Below are positions 7,145 to 15,014 of a stretch of 16,024 nt of DNA, piece by piece. Each line of letters begins with the position of its first letter. Within the stretch, counting starts at the first letter, position 1. The stretch is from a bacterium. GTDB taxonomy: Bacteria > CSSED10-310 > JAJRTK01. The stretch lies in contig JAJRTK010000189.1 in the NCBI GenBank assembly GCA_024278345.1, positions 1-16,024 of the forward strand. The letters are read 5' to 3'. The translations under genes were made by a program, and so were the position numbers. The notes under the pieces are model-generated. The model saw only the letters and a list, made by a program, of their open reading frames with translations. It had not been told where the DNA came from and ran no database searches.

Positions 7145-7414
7145 AGCAATACATCCCTTCCCCTGCAAATCCTAGAACCAAATCCGGCCCGCCAAGAAAC
7201 TGGTTCGGTCGTAGTTTGTTGGCACACGCTATCCATCCAGAAATTCCCTCACAATCGGCAACTCGATCTGTATAGCACTAAGCTGCTGGTTCCTAAAGAA
7301 AACCAGACCCAGAAAACTATCTCGGCTCACCGAAGCGCTATTTTCCAATCCTGTCTCAAGCTCAACTTGACACTCCGTTGACTCCCTCCCCCCCCGCTTC
7401 AAACGGCAAGTGTA

Positions 7415-7663
7415 CTAACGTGCTGAATCGATAACTTCCCGAATTCGCCAGCGCTTCCGCTTGCTCATGGGACGAGTCTCCTCGATGCGGACAACGTCTC
7501 CAACCCGACAGGTTCTTTCATCATGCACCAGATACCTCTTCGTCACTTTCACCACCCGTTTATAGAGCGGGTGCCGAAAACTCCTTGTAACGGCAACAAC
7601 CACTGTTTTTTGCATCTTGTCGCTAACAACCACACCTTGCATTTGGCGTCTTTTCACACTCAA
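7415..7663 (-). CDS. rpsQ: 30S ribosomal protein S17
   Basis: S17 is a primary 16S rRNA-binding protein with an OB fold. The 82 residues contain QGVVVSDKMQKTVVVAVTRSFRHPLYKRVVKVTKRYLVHDE (about 9-49) and GDVVRIEETRPMSKRKRWRI (about 56-75), the diagnostic C-terminal pattern. There is no ATG at the expected position. A TTG at 7663 sits eight bases after AGGG in a GGAGAAAGGG Shine-Dalgarno region and gives M(S)VKRRQMQGVVV. A GTG two codons later and an internal ATG just before QGVVV are alternatives. The gene is preceded by the longest S10-side spacer (784 bp), in which an IS66-type miniature element sits. Confidence 0.95.
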   Translation of the reverse strand: MSVKRRQMQGVVVSDKMQKTVVVAVTRSFRHPLYKRVVKVTKRYLVHDERTCRVGDVVRIEETRPMSKRKRWRIREVIDSAR

Positions 7664-8447
7664 TGTGTTAACCCTTTCTCCAAAGCTACTCGACAACGAA
7701 AGAAACCGTGTGAATCAGAAACTCCACGAAAGCGCAAACAGACACGCCGAAGCCCAACATGCGAACGAACCCAGGCAGGGCACTCCTCGCCATCCACCGA
7801 TCCCATTCTTGAAATCACCATCCCCACCACGGCTTACAGACAAAGATTGCGCAAGCAACGAGGAATCTGCAACAAGATACACTCCCGGGGCAACACTGGT
7901 CACACCTGGTGGCCAAGGCGTCGAATCGAAGAGATCCCAGGTAACCGTTCACGTGGTATCGGACCCCATAATCCCCGATTCCATCGGCTTTTTGGAAATT
8001 CGCTGGCATCTTCCAAATATACTGCCAGTATGTTTGTTGGGGGCTCCATTGAATCAAGAACCAAGGTTTCATCGGGGCTCAGACCACGTGAACGGTTACG
8101 ATTCCAGAAGTGTTTTTTGCAAGTCCCAAGGCCGTTCGTTGGGACCTCAACAGGCTCCAACAAGACACACGAACCATCACCAAATACCCCTTCCATCAAT
8201 GTCTTGCCTACAATCCCCGCCACGGCACCGGGCGATTTCCACCACGCCTTCTAAGGGCCGGAGCAGACTGCTGGCCGACGAGTGCTGGCTGGCATTTCCG
8301 ATCGAGAACCAAAGCCTAGCCAAGTGATTCTGCGGCAAGGATCATCAGATCCCAAGCCGAGTTTCGGGAAAACTACCCAAATCGTGGAATGCGCCGCGCT
8401 GCACCGCCCCCTCCAAAACCAGACTCAAAAGTCTACGCTAACCGCCA
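7664..8447. other. 784-bp spacer between rpmC and rpsQ
   Basis: Normally these genes are adjacent. The middle of this spacer is a miniature transposon with its target duplication (7933-8107). On the minus strand a GTG-initiated frame (from 8223) runs into the element and is shifted out of phase. The frame on the other side (ending 7715) would be continuous with it if the element and one duplication were removed, giving about 113 codons. I do not recognise that hypothetical product, and its composition (rich in W, C and G) is not convincing. No promoter, terminator or RNA gene was recognised in the rest (8108-8447). Confidence 0.65.
7933..8107. mobile_element. IS66-type miniature inverted-repeat element (159 bp)
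   Basis: GTAACCGTTCACGTGGT at 7941-7957 is the exact reverse complement of 8083-8099, giving 17-bp perfect terminal repeats around 125 bp. The flanking octamers GATCCCAG (7933-7940) and GATTCCAG (8100-8107) match at seven of eight positions, consistent with an 8-bp target duplication that has since changed by one base. Ends beginning GTAA with 8-bp duplications are characteristic of the IS66 family, so this is probably a non-autonomous IS66 derivative; the assignment is an inference. The interior encodes nothing plausible. It has hairpins TTTGGAA/TTCCAAA (7991-8017) and ATACT-gcc-AGTAT (8019-8031). Confidence 0.82.
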
Positions 8448-8648
8448 TCAACTGCGTAATCTGAGCTCCCGCTCCTTCAAGATTGTCTTAATACGTCCTC
8501 GCTCCCGGCGAAGGAGACGTAGACGAATCGGATTCTGCAAGACTCCAGAGGCCCGCTGAAAACGAAGACGCAAAAGTTCATCCCCAGCGTCATCGAGTTT
8601 TTCCATTAGATCCTCTGAACTCAAATCTCTCAGATCAGATGCTTTCAT
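8448..8648 (-). CDS. rpmC: 50S ribosomal protein L29
   Basis: L29 is a small helical-hairpin protein near the 50S exit tunnel, where it helps dock trigger factor and SRP with L23. The 66 residues read [61 protein letters not shown]. This shows the family pattern of LxxLRFQxAxGxLxNPxRLRxxRRxxARIxTxLxER. The start is ATG at 8648, overlapping the rplP stop as ATGA. Size and position are normal. Downstream, the operon is interrupted by a 784-bp spacer before rpsQ. Confidence 0.97.
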   Translation of the reverse strand: MKASDLRDLSSEDLMEKLDDAGDELLRLRFQRASGVLQNPIRLRLLRRERGRIKTILKERELRLRS

Positions 8649-9070
8649 TCTACCGACCCGATCTCCCGGCGCATGACAAACTTTGTTTTCAAGGGTAGCT
8701 TGTGAGAAGCTAACCTCATCGCTTCACGAGCTAGTTTTTCATCGACTCCTTCCATCTCGTATAGAATCCTTCCTGGCTTGACAGGAGCCACCCAGTATTC
8801 CGGGGGACCCTTCCCTTTGCCCATTCTTGTTTCGGCAGGTTTCCTCGTAATGGGTTTGTCAGGAAAAATACGAATCCAGACTTTGCCGCCACGCCTGACC
8901 TTGCGCGTGATAGCAACACGGGCAGCTTCAATTTGGCGGTCAGTTATCCAGCCGGGTTCGAGGACCTTCAGACCGTAAGTCCCAAACGAAACATCACTAC
9001 CGCCTTTCGTCATGCCCTTTAGGCGACCCTTCTGGCGCTTTCGATACTTGACCTTCCTTGGCTGTAACAT
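8645..9070 (-). CDS. rplP: 50S ribosomal protein L16
   Basis: L16 organises the A-site tRNA region of the 50S subunit. The 141 residues begin [24 protein letters not shown]. They include [47 protein letters not shown] (about 29-75), [28 protein letters not shown] (about 82-109) and the end [12 protein letters not shown]. All family hallmarks are present at normal length. The ATG at 9070 shares its A with the rpsC stop (TAATG), and the stop overlaps rpmC by ATGA, so rpsC-rplP-rpmC form a coupled block without spacers. Confidence 0.98.
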   Translation of the reverse strand: MLQPRKVKYRKRQKGRLKGMTKGGSDVSFGTYGLKVLEPGWITDRQIEAARVAITRKVRRGGKVWIRIFPDKPITRKPAETRMGKGKGPPEYWVAPVKPGRILYEMEGVDEKLAREAMRLASHKLPLKTKFVMRREIGSVE

Positions 9071-9966
9071 TAGGAACTGCCCCTATCATTGTCATTTTTC
9101 CCTGCCACTTCCTGCACGCCCAGGTCATGGCTCAACCGACCACCTGGTTTTGGGGTCTGACTACCAACACGTTCAAGCTGGGATGAATCGATTCGCCGCC
9201 GTTTCTGTCGAGGTGGTACGCCACTCACAGACCCGGGTCCTCCCCCAGTTGGCGGCCTTCCACCGCGAGGCCGGCGCCGCTTGCGTTTTTCGCGCTTGGC
9301 CTCATAAAGAGCTTCTGGACGCACCCCATGTCCCAACTGGTTTTGGGGCACCTCCCCATGGTAAACCCACACCTTGACACCAATCACCCCATAGGTCGTC
9401 TTGGCTTCCGCAAAACCATAATCAATGTCAGCTCGAAGCGTGTGAAGAGGAACCCGGCCCTCAAGATACCATTCCCGCCGCGCCATTTCAGCACCGCCAA
9501 GCCTCCCCGCAATAGCCACCCGAATGCCTTCAACGCCAAAGCGCATCGCACTCTGAATCGCTCGTTTCATCGCACGACGAAACCCGACTCTGCGAATAAG
9601 CTGCCCGGCAATATTCTCGGCCACCAATTGAGCATTAGTCTCCGCGTTTCTCACTTCCCTGATATTAATAGCCACGTCTCGGCCAATCTTCTCGCGCAAC
9701 TTTTGACGAGTTTTTTCAACCGATTCCCCCCGTTTCCCAATAATAATTCCCGGCTTCGCCGCGGAGATATTCACCGAGGTCTTGTTCGCAGCCCGAGCGA
9801 TTTCAATTCTTGCAACTCCAGCATGCTCGAGCTGCTTCTTGAGATAGCGCTTAATCACCAAGTCTTCGTGCAACCAGGCGCCATAATTCTTCTTTGTATA
9901 CCACTTCGAATCCCATGTCTTGACGATCCCAAGACGAAATCCAGTTGGGTGAACTTTCTGCCCCAA
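9070..9966 (-). CDS. rpsC: 30S ribosomal protein S3 with long basic C-terminal tail
   Basis: S3 lines the mRNA entry tunnel and contributes to its helicase activity. The 298 residues start [23 protein letters not shown]. They contain the KH motif GIIIGKRGE (73-81), the central [22 protein letters not shown] block (117-137) and the C-terminal domain with [31 protein letters not shown] (154-184). The conserved fold ends near residue 205. A tail of about 93 residues (coding bases 9073-9351) follows, very rich in R, K, G, P and S ([20 protein letters not shown]). It is much longer than the tail of the 233-residue E. coli protein. No ATG fits: the TTG at 9966 follows TAGGAG by seven bases and gives the family N-terminus, so it is the likely start. 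Confidence 0.96.
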   Translation of the reverse strand: MGQKVHPTGFRLGIVKTWDSKWYTKKNYGAWLHEDLVIKRYLKKQLEHAGVARIEIARAANKTSVNISAAKPGIIIGKRGESVEKTRQKLREKIGRDVAINIREVRNAETNAQLVAENIAGQLIRRVGFRRAMKRAIQSAMRFGVEGIRVAIAGRLGGAEMARREWYLEGRVPLHTLRADIDYGFAEAKTTYGVIGVKVWVYHGEVPQNQLGHGVRPEALYEAKREKRKRRRPRGGRPPTGGGPGSVSGVPPRQKRRRIDSSQLERVGSQTPKPGGRLSHDLGVQEVAGKNDNDRGSS

Positions 9967-10024
9967 TGTTGTTCTCCTAACGAAGGGTAGGGGTCTCCAC
10001 TCCACCGTCAGAGTTGAAACCAAT

Positions 10025-10065
10025 CCTGCAAGCTCAATCACCCAAAAGGGTCATTCAATTGCAGG
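10025..10065. repeat. Stem-loop in rplV-rpsC spacer
   Basis: CCTGCAA (10025-10031) pairs with TTGCAGG (10059-10065). Inside it, ACCC and GGGT close an AAAA loop (10040-10051), with partial AAT/ATT pairing between. No T-run follows on the transcribed strand, so it is not a standard terminator. It lies about 60 bp upstream of the rpsC Shine-Dalgarno sequence and could act in mRNA processing or stability, which is only an inference. The rest of this 146-bp spacer shows nothing. Confidence 0.45.
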
Positions 10066-10112
10066 CAAGATAAAGGTATGCGGCTCAACTTAGCATGGCG
10101 CGAAACTGCCCA

Positions 10113-10454
10113 TCAATCCAAGCCATCGTCCACTACCACGGTTATGTGACTTGTTCGCTTACGGATTTTGGCCGCACGACCCATGGCACGGGGACGGAAT
10201 CGACGAAGGGTGGGACCTTCGTCCACACAAGCTCTGCTTACCACCAGCTCATCAACGGCACCCATGAATTCGTTCTGCTCGGCGTTGGCAATTGCAGATT
10301 TCAGTACCTTCCCGACTAAACGCGCAGCCTTCTTGTTCATGTTCTGAAGGTTGATGAGAGCGATCTCCGCCTTTTGACCACGAATACACTGCGTCACTTG
10401 TCGGACCTTCCTAGGCGCAATCCGCAAATAACGCGCCTTTGCCAATGCTTTCAA
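10113..10454 (-). CDS. rplV: 50S ribosomal protein L22
   Basis: L22 lines the peptide exit tunnel with its beta-hairpin and contacts all 23S rRNA domains. The 113 residues read (M)KALAKARYLRIAPRKVRQVTQCIRG at the start, continue with GKVLKSAIANAEQNE (about 52-66) and LVVSRACVDEGPTLRRFRPRAMGRAAKIRKRTSHITVVV (about 74-112), the diagnostic C-terminus containing the hairpin. The frame is open to 10,532. The best Shine-Dalgarno sequence in the window, AGGAGGTG, ends six bases before a TTG at 10,454 and lies inside the region a longer start would translate, so TTG is preferred. An ATG at 10,472 is the alternative. The spacer to rpsS is 479 bp. Confidence 0.95.
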   Translation of the reverse strand: MKALAKARYLRIAPRKVRQVTQCIRGQKAEIALINLQNMNKKAARLVGKVLKSAIANAEQNEFMGAVDELVVSRACVDEGPTLRRFRPRAMGRAAKIRKRTSHITVVVDDGLD

Positions 10455-10933
10455 CTTGAACACCTCCTCCATCCAGGCACGAGCATGCCAGGATATCGTT
10501 TCGAGCCACCCATCAATCTTCAACACCCACATCTTGCCAGGGATCTAGCGGAGGTTCCGCCCCCGAGCGCTTGCCAGGAGACCCGTCCCTTGTCCCACAC
10601 TTTTCACCCAACGCATTCCCCCAAGCGTGGGCGAAAACCGCCAATACTGTATGGATCCTGCCCCGCTCACACAGCAGTTTTTCGGGGGCGATCATCCGAA
10701 TCTCACCGACAGTCTGGGCCGCAGCCTCTCACACGGCCAAGACCACTGACTCCCGTCCTTACGAGAAGCACTGTTACAAGGCTCTCGTCACGAACTTTGC
10801 TCGCACAAACCGCCGCAGAAATAGTAACGTTTTCTTGCCTGTCTGATTAGGCTCCTTACGGCCAAAGTCAGATTGCCCTCGGATCGAACTACAGGCTTCC
10901 CACTGGAAACAAGAACATGGCAAACACCAAACG
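10455..10933. other. 479-bp non-coding spacer between rpsS and rplV
   Basis: No gene, tRNA or promoter is supported. A short hairpin-repeat fragment lies near the rplV end (10,534-10,585), and an imperfect hairpin, CCCAACGC...GCGTGGG, lies at about 10,608-10,630. The remainder (10,635-10,933) has no structure I can identify. It reads open in places on both strands, but without conserved motifs or ribosome binding sites. Confidence 0.7.
10534..10585. repeat. Probable fragment of hairpin-array repeat
   Basis: A perfect hairpin, GCGGA-ggt-TCCGC (10,548-10,560), is flanked by GCCAGGG and by GCCAGGAGACCCGTCCC. The second block resembles the GCCAGGGAGCCAACTCCC module of the copy at 2493-2745. It is short and the similarity is weaker than between the other copies, so membership of the family is tentative. 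Confidence 0.35.
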
Positions 10934-11221
10934 CTACTTTCTCCTAGAACTCCTCTCGCTCTTACTGCCCGCATGCCCACGAAACGTACGGGTCGGCGAG
11001 AACTCCCCAAGCTTGTGACCTACCATATTCTCGGTAACATAGACAGGAAGAAACTTCCTCCCATTATGCACCGCGATCGTGTGCCCTACGAACTCAGGCA
11101 AAACCATAGATCTCCTTGACCAAGTCCGTACGAGACGCTTCTCCATGGTTTCGTTCAAAGCAACAATTTTCTTTCTCAGGCTCTCGCTAACATAGGGACC
11201 CTTCTTAACTGATCTTGCCAT
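10934..11221 (-). CDS. rpsS: 30S ribosomal protein S19
   Basis: S19 sits in the 30S head with S13 and contacts the bridge to the 50S subunit. The 95 residues start [19 protein letters not shown] and contain [51 protein letters not shown] (about 33-83), which is the whole family signature, with a short basic tail. The start is ATG at 11,221, with GGAGGTG seven bases upstream. The length is normal. It lies between two long spacers (541 bp upstream, 479 bp downstream), unlike the tightly packed rplB-rpsS-rplV order of most bacteria. Confidence 0.98.
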   Translation of the reverse strand: MARSVKKGPYVSESLRKKIVALNETMEKRLVRTWSRRSMVLPEFVGHTIAVHNGRKFLPVYVTENMVGHKLGEFSPTRTFRGHAGSKSERSSRRK

Positions 11222-11762
11222 TCCTTTTCACCTCCATACTACCGCCGTATTTTCGCACCAGCGCCCCACCATGGACCCGCAAGCACACTGCTGTTATCCG
11301 GATTCGGCGCAAAGCCCAGGCCCCGGCTCGTTTAGCCAACCGCATGAGCGTTCTTGACGAAAAACCACCGCCCTCATATCCATTTTTGAGCCTCGGTCAT
11401 GTTTGGTCGGCAGAGCCGACTCTCGCCGCGCCGGTCTACAACCACAGCGAGGGATTCCAAGTGCAGCCCCAGGGCCTCCGGCCCTGAACCCGGCGGAGAC
11501 CCCGGCTATCGCCGCAGCGATGTTCTCCGCTGTGCCTAAGCTCCGGTTCCGGCACCTTTCCTGGGAGCCCTGCTCCCAGGGAACCCGTTGCTTTTCATTG
11601 CAACCGGTCATCAAATCGCCATGAAACTCGCTCCCTGAACCCAATTCACTGTGCGTCGCACTTCTTTTAGAGTGGAAAAAATGACCACTACCCAGTTTTG
11701 CAGCATTGCGCACATGTTTGGCCGCATGAAAGGACAGCCACGGAAGCCGGCCAAGCAACTAC
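11222..11762. other. 541-bp non-coding spacer between rplB and rpsS
   Basis: The centre (11,391-11,585) is a hairpin-array repeat. The flanks (11,222-11,390 and 11,586-11,762) contain no supported gene. A minus-strand frame through 11,611-11,859 overlaps the end of rplB and lacks family motifs. No promoter pair or terminator was found. Confidence 0.7.
11391..11585. repeat. Hairpin-array repeat, copy in rplB-rpsS spacer
   Basis: This is the clearest copy of the family. Perfect hairpins: GTCGGC-aga-GCCGAC (11,406-11,420), AGGGCC-tcc-GGCCCT (11,471-11,485) and CCTGGGAGC-cct-GCTCCCAGG (11,560-11,580). Loops are consistently three bases. Bases 11,398-11,424 match the reverse complement of 2715-2741 at 23 of 27 positions. 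The block CCCTGAACCCGGCGGAG matches 2581-2598 apart from one inserted base. GCTCCGGTTCCGG matches the copy at 4843-4967. No T-run follows any hairpin. Such arrays probably form strong structure in the operon mRNA and could stabilise, attenuate or process it; this is an inference. Confidence 0.65.
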
Positions 11763-12593
11763 TCAGCGGTTTCGGCCACGTTTTTTTAGAATAGCCTTGT
11801 CCGATGGCTTCTTCTTTCTTGTTTTCTTTCCTTTGGTTGGAACTCCCCAAGGTGTACAAGGGTGGCGCCCTCCAGAACTTTTCCCTTCTCCACCACCCAT
11901 GGGATGGTCAACAGGATTCATGGCAACACCCCGGACATGAGGACGCCTTCCAAGCCACCGTCGGCGACCGGCTTTCCCCAATGAAATGTTTTCATGGTCT
12001 GGGTTACCAACCTCGCCTACGGTAGCATAACAGCGAAGATGGATCTTTCGAACCTCGCCCGAGGGTAAACGTACGTGGGCGTAACCACCCTCTTTCGCGA
12101 CCAGTTGGGCTGAGACCCCCGCACTCCTGGCCAACTGACCTCCCCGGCCAGGAGACAACTCGATGTTATGAATCGTTGAACCCAGCGTAATGTTTTCCAG
12201 AGGCAGAGCGTTGCCGAGGCGCATTTCAGCGGCAGGCCCGCTCCGGATTTGGTCACCAGCCTCCAGTCCCTTTGGAGAAAGGATATAGCGCTTTTCTCCG
12301 TCGGAATAATGTATCAGAGCAATCCAACCAGATCGGTTTGGATCATATTCGATGCTGAAAACCTTCCCTGGAACCCCGTGCTTATCGCGACGAAAGTCGA
12401 TCACCCGATACCGGCGTTTGTGGCCACCTCCACGGTGTCGAGCCGTGATGCGACCCCGATTGTTGCGCCCTCCTTTCTTGTGGAGGGCTTTCAAAAGAGA
12501 CTTTTCCGGTTTCGCCCGTGTCAGAACTGAAAAATCCGCACTCGATTGAAAACGGCGACCAGCCGAAGTAGGCTTGTAAAGTTTAATTCCCAT
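11763..12593 (-). CDS. rplB: 50S ribosomal protein L2
   Basis: L2 is a core 50S protein needed for peptidyl transferase activity and subunit association. The 276 residues match the usual length. They contain [14 protein letters not shown] (1-14), [31 protein letters not shown] (about 39-69), the SH3-like core and the highly conserved [30 protein letters not shown] segment (about 220-250) with the functionally important histidine. The C-terminus is basic ([23 protein letters not shown]). The ATG at 12,593 gives the family start; the frame is open 13 codons further upstream. The spacer to rplW is 63 bp. Confidence 0.98.
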   Translation of the reverse strand: MGIKLYKPTSAGRRFQSSADFSVLTRAKPEKSLLKALHKKGGRNNRGRITARHRGGGHKRRYRVIDFRRDKHGVPGKVFSIEYDPNRSGWIALIHYSDGEKRYILSPKGLEAGDQIRSGPAAEMRLGNALPLENITLGSTIHNIELSPGRGGQLARSAGVSAQLVAKEGGYAHVRLPSGEVRKIHLRCYATVGEVGNPDHENISLGKAGRRRWLGRRPHVRGVAMNPVDHPMGGGEGKSSGGRHPCTPWGVPTKGKKTRKKKPSDKAILKKRGRNR

Positions 12594-12656
12594 TGTGCAA
12601 TTCCCTAAGTTCTCATCACTGTCTCGTATCACGCAATCACAAAGCGCGGAAAAGAA

Positions 12657-12953
12657 TCACACTCCGTCCACCAATTCAATCCACTCCCCCTCAGCAAGGG
12701 TCACGATGGCCTTCTTCCAGTCCGACCGACGGCCTGTATTCCGCCCTACTCTTTTCCATTTCCCCCTGGACATGAGAGTGCGCACCTTGAGCACTTTGAC
12801 ACCAAAAAGCTCTTCCACTGCCTTACGTATCTGGATCTTCGTGCTGCGCCGATCAACCTCAAAGGTCACTTTATTGGACTGAGACCTCAACTGACTCGAT
12901 CTCTCTGTGATGATCGGGCGTTTCAGTATCTCATACTTATCTAGATTACCCAT
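12657..12953 (-). CDS. rplW: 50S ribosomal protein L23
   Basis: L23 sits at the tunnel exit and is the main docking site for trigger factor and SRP. The 98 residues read [22 protein letters not shown], then NKVTFEVDRRSTKIQIRKAVEELFGVKVLKVRTL (about 27-60), GKWKRVGRNTGRRSDWKKAIVTL, which is the full family pattern. The start is ATG at 12,953. It overlaps the rplD stop (TAA at 12,946-12,948) by 8 bp, so translational coupling is likely. Nothing is unusual. Confidence 0.98.
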   Translation of the reverse strand: MGNLDKYEILKRPIITERSSQLRSQSNKVTFEVDRRSTKIQIRKAVEELFGVKVLKVRTLMSRGKWKRVGRNTGRRSDWKKAIVTLAEGEWIELVDGV

Positions 12954-13575
12954 TCTTCTGGCGCTCCTTGAACAGCTTCAGACTCTCCTCACTAAAAAGC
13001 ACGATTTCGCTTTCTAGCACACTGAGTAAATCGACGCTCGAATAGCGGAGGATCCGCACATTCACTAAATTACGACAAGCTAAAAAGAAGTTCCTTTCAT
13101 TTCCTGCCGTAATCGCCAAAGTCTTTTGGTTCTTCAGGTTTAGGTGTTCGACAAACCGAACAGCTTCCTTGGTCTTGGGAGTCGATAAATCAAAGTCTGA
13201 CAACACCATAATGGCTTCATTTTCCAGCTTTTCCTTCATCAAGGAGCGAAAAGCAAGAGCCCTGACCTTCCGGGGGCATTTTTTTCGATGGCTTCTCGGT
13301 TCCGGCCCGAAAACCGTGCCGCCGCCCCACAAAGGTGACTTTCTCGAACCAGCACGGGCGCGGCCCGTTCCTTTTTGGCGCCACGGCTTGGCTCCAGAAC
13401 CTGCGACCTCTCCTCGGGTCTTCGTCTTGTGGGTTCCTTGTCTTCGCGCCGCCCGAGCGGCAATTACCGCATAATAGACGGCAGCATCGTTCGGCCCATC
13501 CGCGATGAAAGCCTCTGGAAACTCCGTTTCGCCAACAATTTGATTTTCCTTGTCCCGCACCTCAAGCATCGGCAT
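12946..13575 (-). CDS. rplD: 50S ribosomal protein L4
   Basis: L4 is a 50S assembly protein whose long loop lines the exit tunnel; in gammaproteobacteria it also represses the S10 operon. The 209 residues contain the loop [47 protein letters not shown] (about 51-97), followed by [19 protein letters not shown] (about 106-124) and the C-terminal [23 protein letters not shown]. The start is ATG at 13,575 (MPMLEV), with GGAG about nine bases upstream; a second ATG two codons later is possible. It overlaps rplW by 8 bp. The upstream spacer to rplC is 72 bp and shows nothing. Confidence 0.98.
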   Translation of the reverse strand: MPMLEVRDKENQIVGETEFPEAFIADGPNDAAVYYAVIAARAARRQGTHKTKTRGEVAGSGAKPWRQKGTGRARAGSRKSPLWGGGTVFGPEPRSHRKKCPRKVRALAFRSLMKEKLENEAIMVLSDFDLSTPKTKEAVRFVEHLNLKNQKTLAITAGNERNFFLACRNLVNVRILRYSSVDLLSVLESEIVLFSEESLKLFKERQKNG

Positions 13576-13647
13576 CGGCCCAACTCCAATACAACAAAAG
13601 CCTTCGTTTCACGGACGCAAAACGGTGACCAAAATCGGTAAACTAGC

Positions 13648-14268
13648 CTATTTACTCACAATCAAATAACTACCACGAGCTCCCGGAACCGCGCCCTTGA
13701 TCAAGAGCAGGTTCTGCTCTGGCATAATCTTGACAACCTTCAGGTTCTTAGTCGTAACCCGGGTTTCTCCGTAATGACCGGGCATTCGTTTGCCGCGAAA
13801 AACTCTTGAAGGCCAAGAGGCCATACCTATTGATCCGACCTTGCGGTGAACCTTATGTGTACCGTGTGACGACCCTTTCCCGGCAAAACCATGTCGCTTC
13901 ATCGCGCCCGAAAAACCGCGACCCTTGCTCCGCCCAGTAATCTTGATCTTGTCGCCTTCATAGAAAAGCTCCACTGAAAGGGTTTCCCCTTCCTCATACT
14001 CTTCAACCGAATCAACCCGAAACTCTCTCACGAATCGTTTAGGCGTGATTCCGAGTCTCTCATACTTCCCAAGCTCTGGCTTGTTGGCCACTCTAACTGG
14101 CATGTCATCGAACCCAAGCTGCAGGGCACGATAACCATCGCGAGCTTCATCCTTGATCTGCAAAATCGGGCACGGGCCGGCCTTGATGACTGTCACCGGG
14201 ATGAGAACTCCCCCATCTCCAAACACGTGAGTCATGCCGAGCTTCTTGCCGAGTAGTCCGCAGCGCAT
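13648..14268 (-). CDS. rplC: 50S ribosomal protein L3
   Basis: L3 is an early 50S assembly protein reaching toward the peptidyl transferase centre. The 206 residues begin [20 protein letters not shown] and contain [15 protein letters not shown] (about 26-40). The diagnostic core follows: [37 protein letters not shown] (about 112-148) and [25 protein letters not shown]. The end is [18 protein letters not shown]. The start is ATG at 14,268, with TAGGAG about seven bases upstream and only 9 bp after the rpsJ stop. All features are normal. Confidence 0.98.
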   Translation of the reverse strand: MRCGLLGKKLGMTHVFGDGGVLIPVTVIKAGPCPILQIKDEARDGYRALQLGFDDMPVRVANKPELGKYERLGITPKRFVREFRVDSVEEYEEGETLSVELFYEGDKIKITGRSKGRGFSGAMKRHGFAGKGSSHGTHKVHRKVGSIGMASWPSRVFRGKRMPGHYGETRVTTKNLKVVKIMPEQNLLLIKGAVPGARGSYLIVSK

Positions 14269-14277
14269 ATACTTCTC

Positions 14278-14586
14278 CTATAGCTTGATTTCTACGTCCA
14301 CACCAGCAGGAAGATCCAGCCGCATAAGAGCATCGATGGTTTGGGCGGTGGGGTTGAGAATCGCAAGAAGCCGCTTGTGCGTCCGCACTTCAAACTGCTC
14401 TCGAGACTTCTTATCGATGTGAGGCGATCTTAGCACCGTATATCGGTTCTTCTCAGTTGGAAGGGGAATCGGTCCAACGATTTGAGCAAGGGTTTGCTTA
14501 GTCGTGTTGACGATCTCCGAAGCCGACTGATCTAGCAGCTTGTGGTCAAATGCCTTGAGCCGAATCACAATCTTCTGTCCGGTCAT
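14278..14586 (-). CDS. rpsJ: 30S ribosomal protein S10
   Basis: S10 sits in the 30S head and also serves as NusE in transcription antitermination. The 102 residues read [30 protein letters not shown], then [40 protein letters not shown] (about 38-77) and [18 protein letters not shown]. This is the standard length and motif set. The frame stays open upstream to 14,769, but the ATG at 14,586 has GGAG seven bases before it and gives the family start. It is the first gene of the cluster in this window: no tuf, fusA, rpsG or rpsL precedes it within 1.4 kb. A candidate promoter lies about 160 bp upstream. Confidence 0.98.
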   Translation of the reverse strand: MTGQKIVIRLKAFDHKLLDQSASEIVNTTKQTLAQIVGPIPLPTEKNRYTVLRSPHIDKKSREQFEVRTHKRLLAILNPTAQTIDALMRLDLPAGVDVEIKL

Positions 14587-14741
14587 AACTACTCCAAAGG
14601 GATCATAAAACTTGGGGGCAGAGCTCATCACCAAATGAGAAAAGTCTACGGCCCACACACCGATTTCACAGACAAAGCGCGAGCATACGGGAGATCCAAA
14701 GGGTAATGCCCGACACGGCCACCCCCTGGATATGATGACGG

Positions 14742-14769
14742 AAGATACTAAGCACGACCCTCGTGTCAA
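14742..14769 (-). promoter_or_regulatory. Candidate sigma-70-type promoter for the rpsJ operon
   Basis: On the minus strand a perfect -35 box TTGACA (14,764-14,769) is followed, after a 16-bp spacer, by TATCTT (14,742-14,747), which matches four of six positions of the -10 consensus. Transcription would start near 14,735 and leave a leader of about 150 nt before rpsJ. The position directly upstream of the first gene supports it. No other pair of comparable quality was seen upstream of rpsJ. Confidence 0.5.
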
Positions 14770-15014
14770 GGCAATCCCCGCCCAAGCTCACAGCCGACAA
14801 GCAATGCTCACGAAGTTGGGCTTGACAGTGCGCGGCAGTCTATACGAATTCGCAGCCCAATCCAAGAGGAGCCCTCAGACCCAGTCAGGAGGGGGTGACA
14901 AGACTTCCTCACCACTCCGCGAAGGACCCACGCACAGAAATTCGCTGCAATAGAACTAGGAACCTCGATCATCCCACCCTCCAGTCCCTGGAACAAACCC
15001 ACGAACTCCCTCTT

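Noticed and set aside
7523-8254. Long plus-strand open frame (243 codons) across rpsQ and the rpmC-rpsQ spacer
   Set aside because: It is antisense to rpsQ, spans the miniature element including both inverted ends, and has no family motif or ribosome binding site.
11560-11580. Strong hairpin CCTGGGAGC/GCTCCCAGG considered as an intrinsic terminator
   Set aside because: No run of T follows on either strand, and downstream genes of the same operon would be cut off. It fits the repeat family better.
14822-14846. Plus-strand TTGACA followed by TATACG upstream of the cluster
   Set aside because: The spacer is only 13 bp, too short for a sigma-70 promoter, and no plus-strand gene follows.
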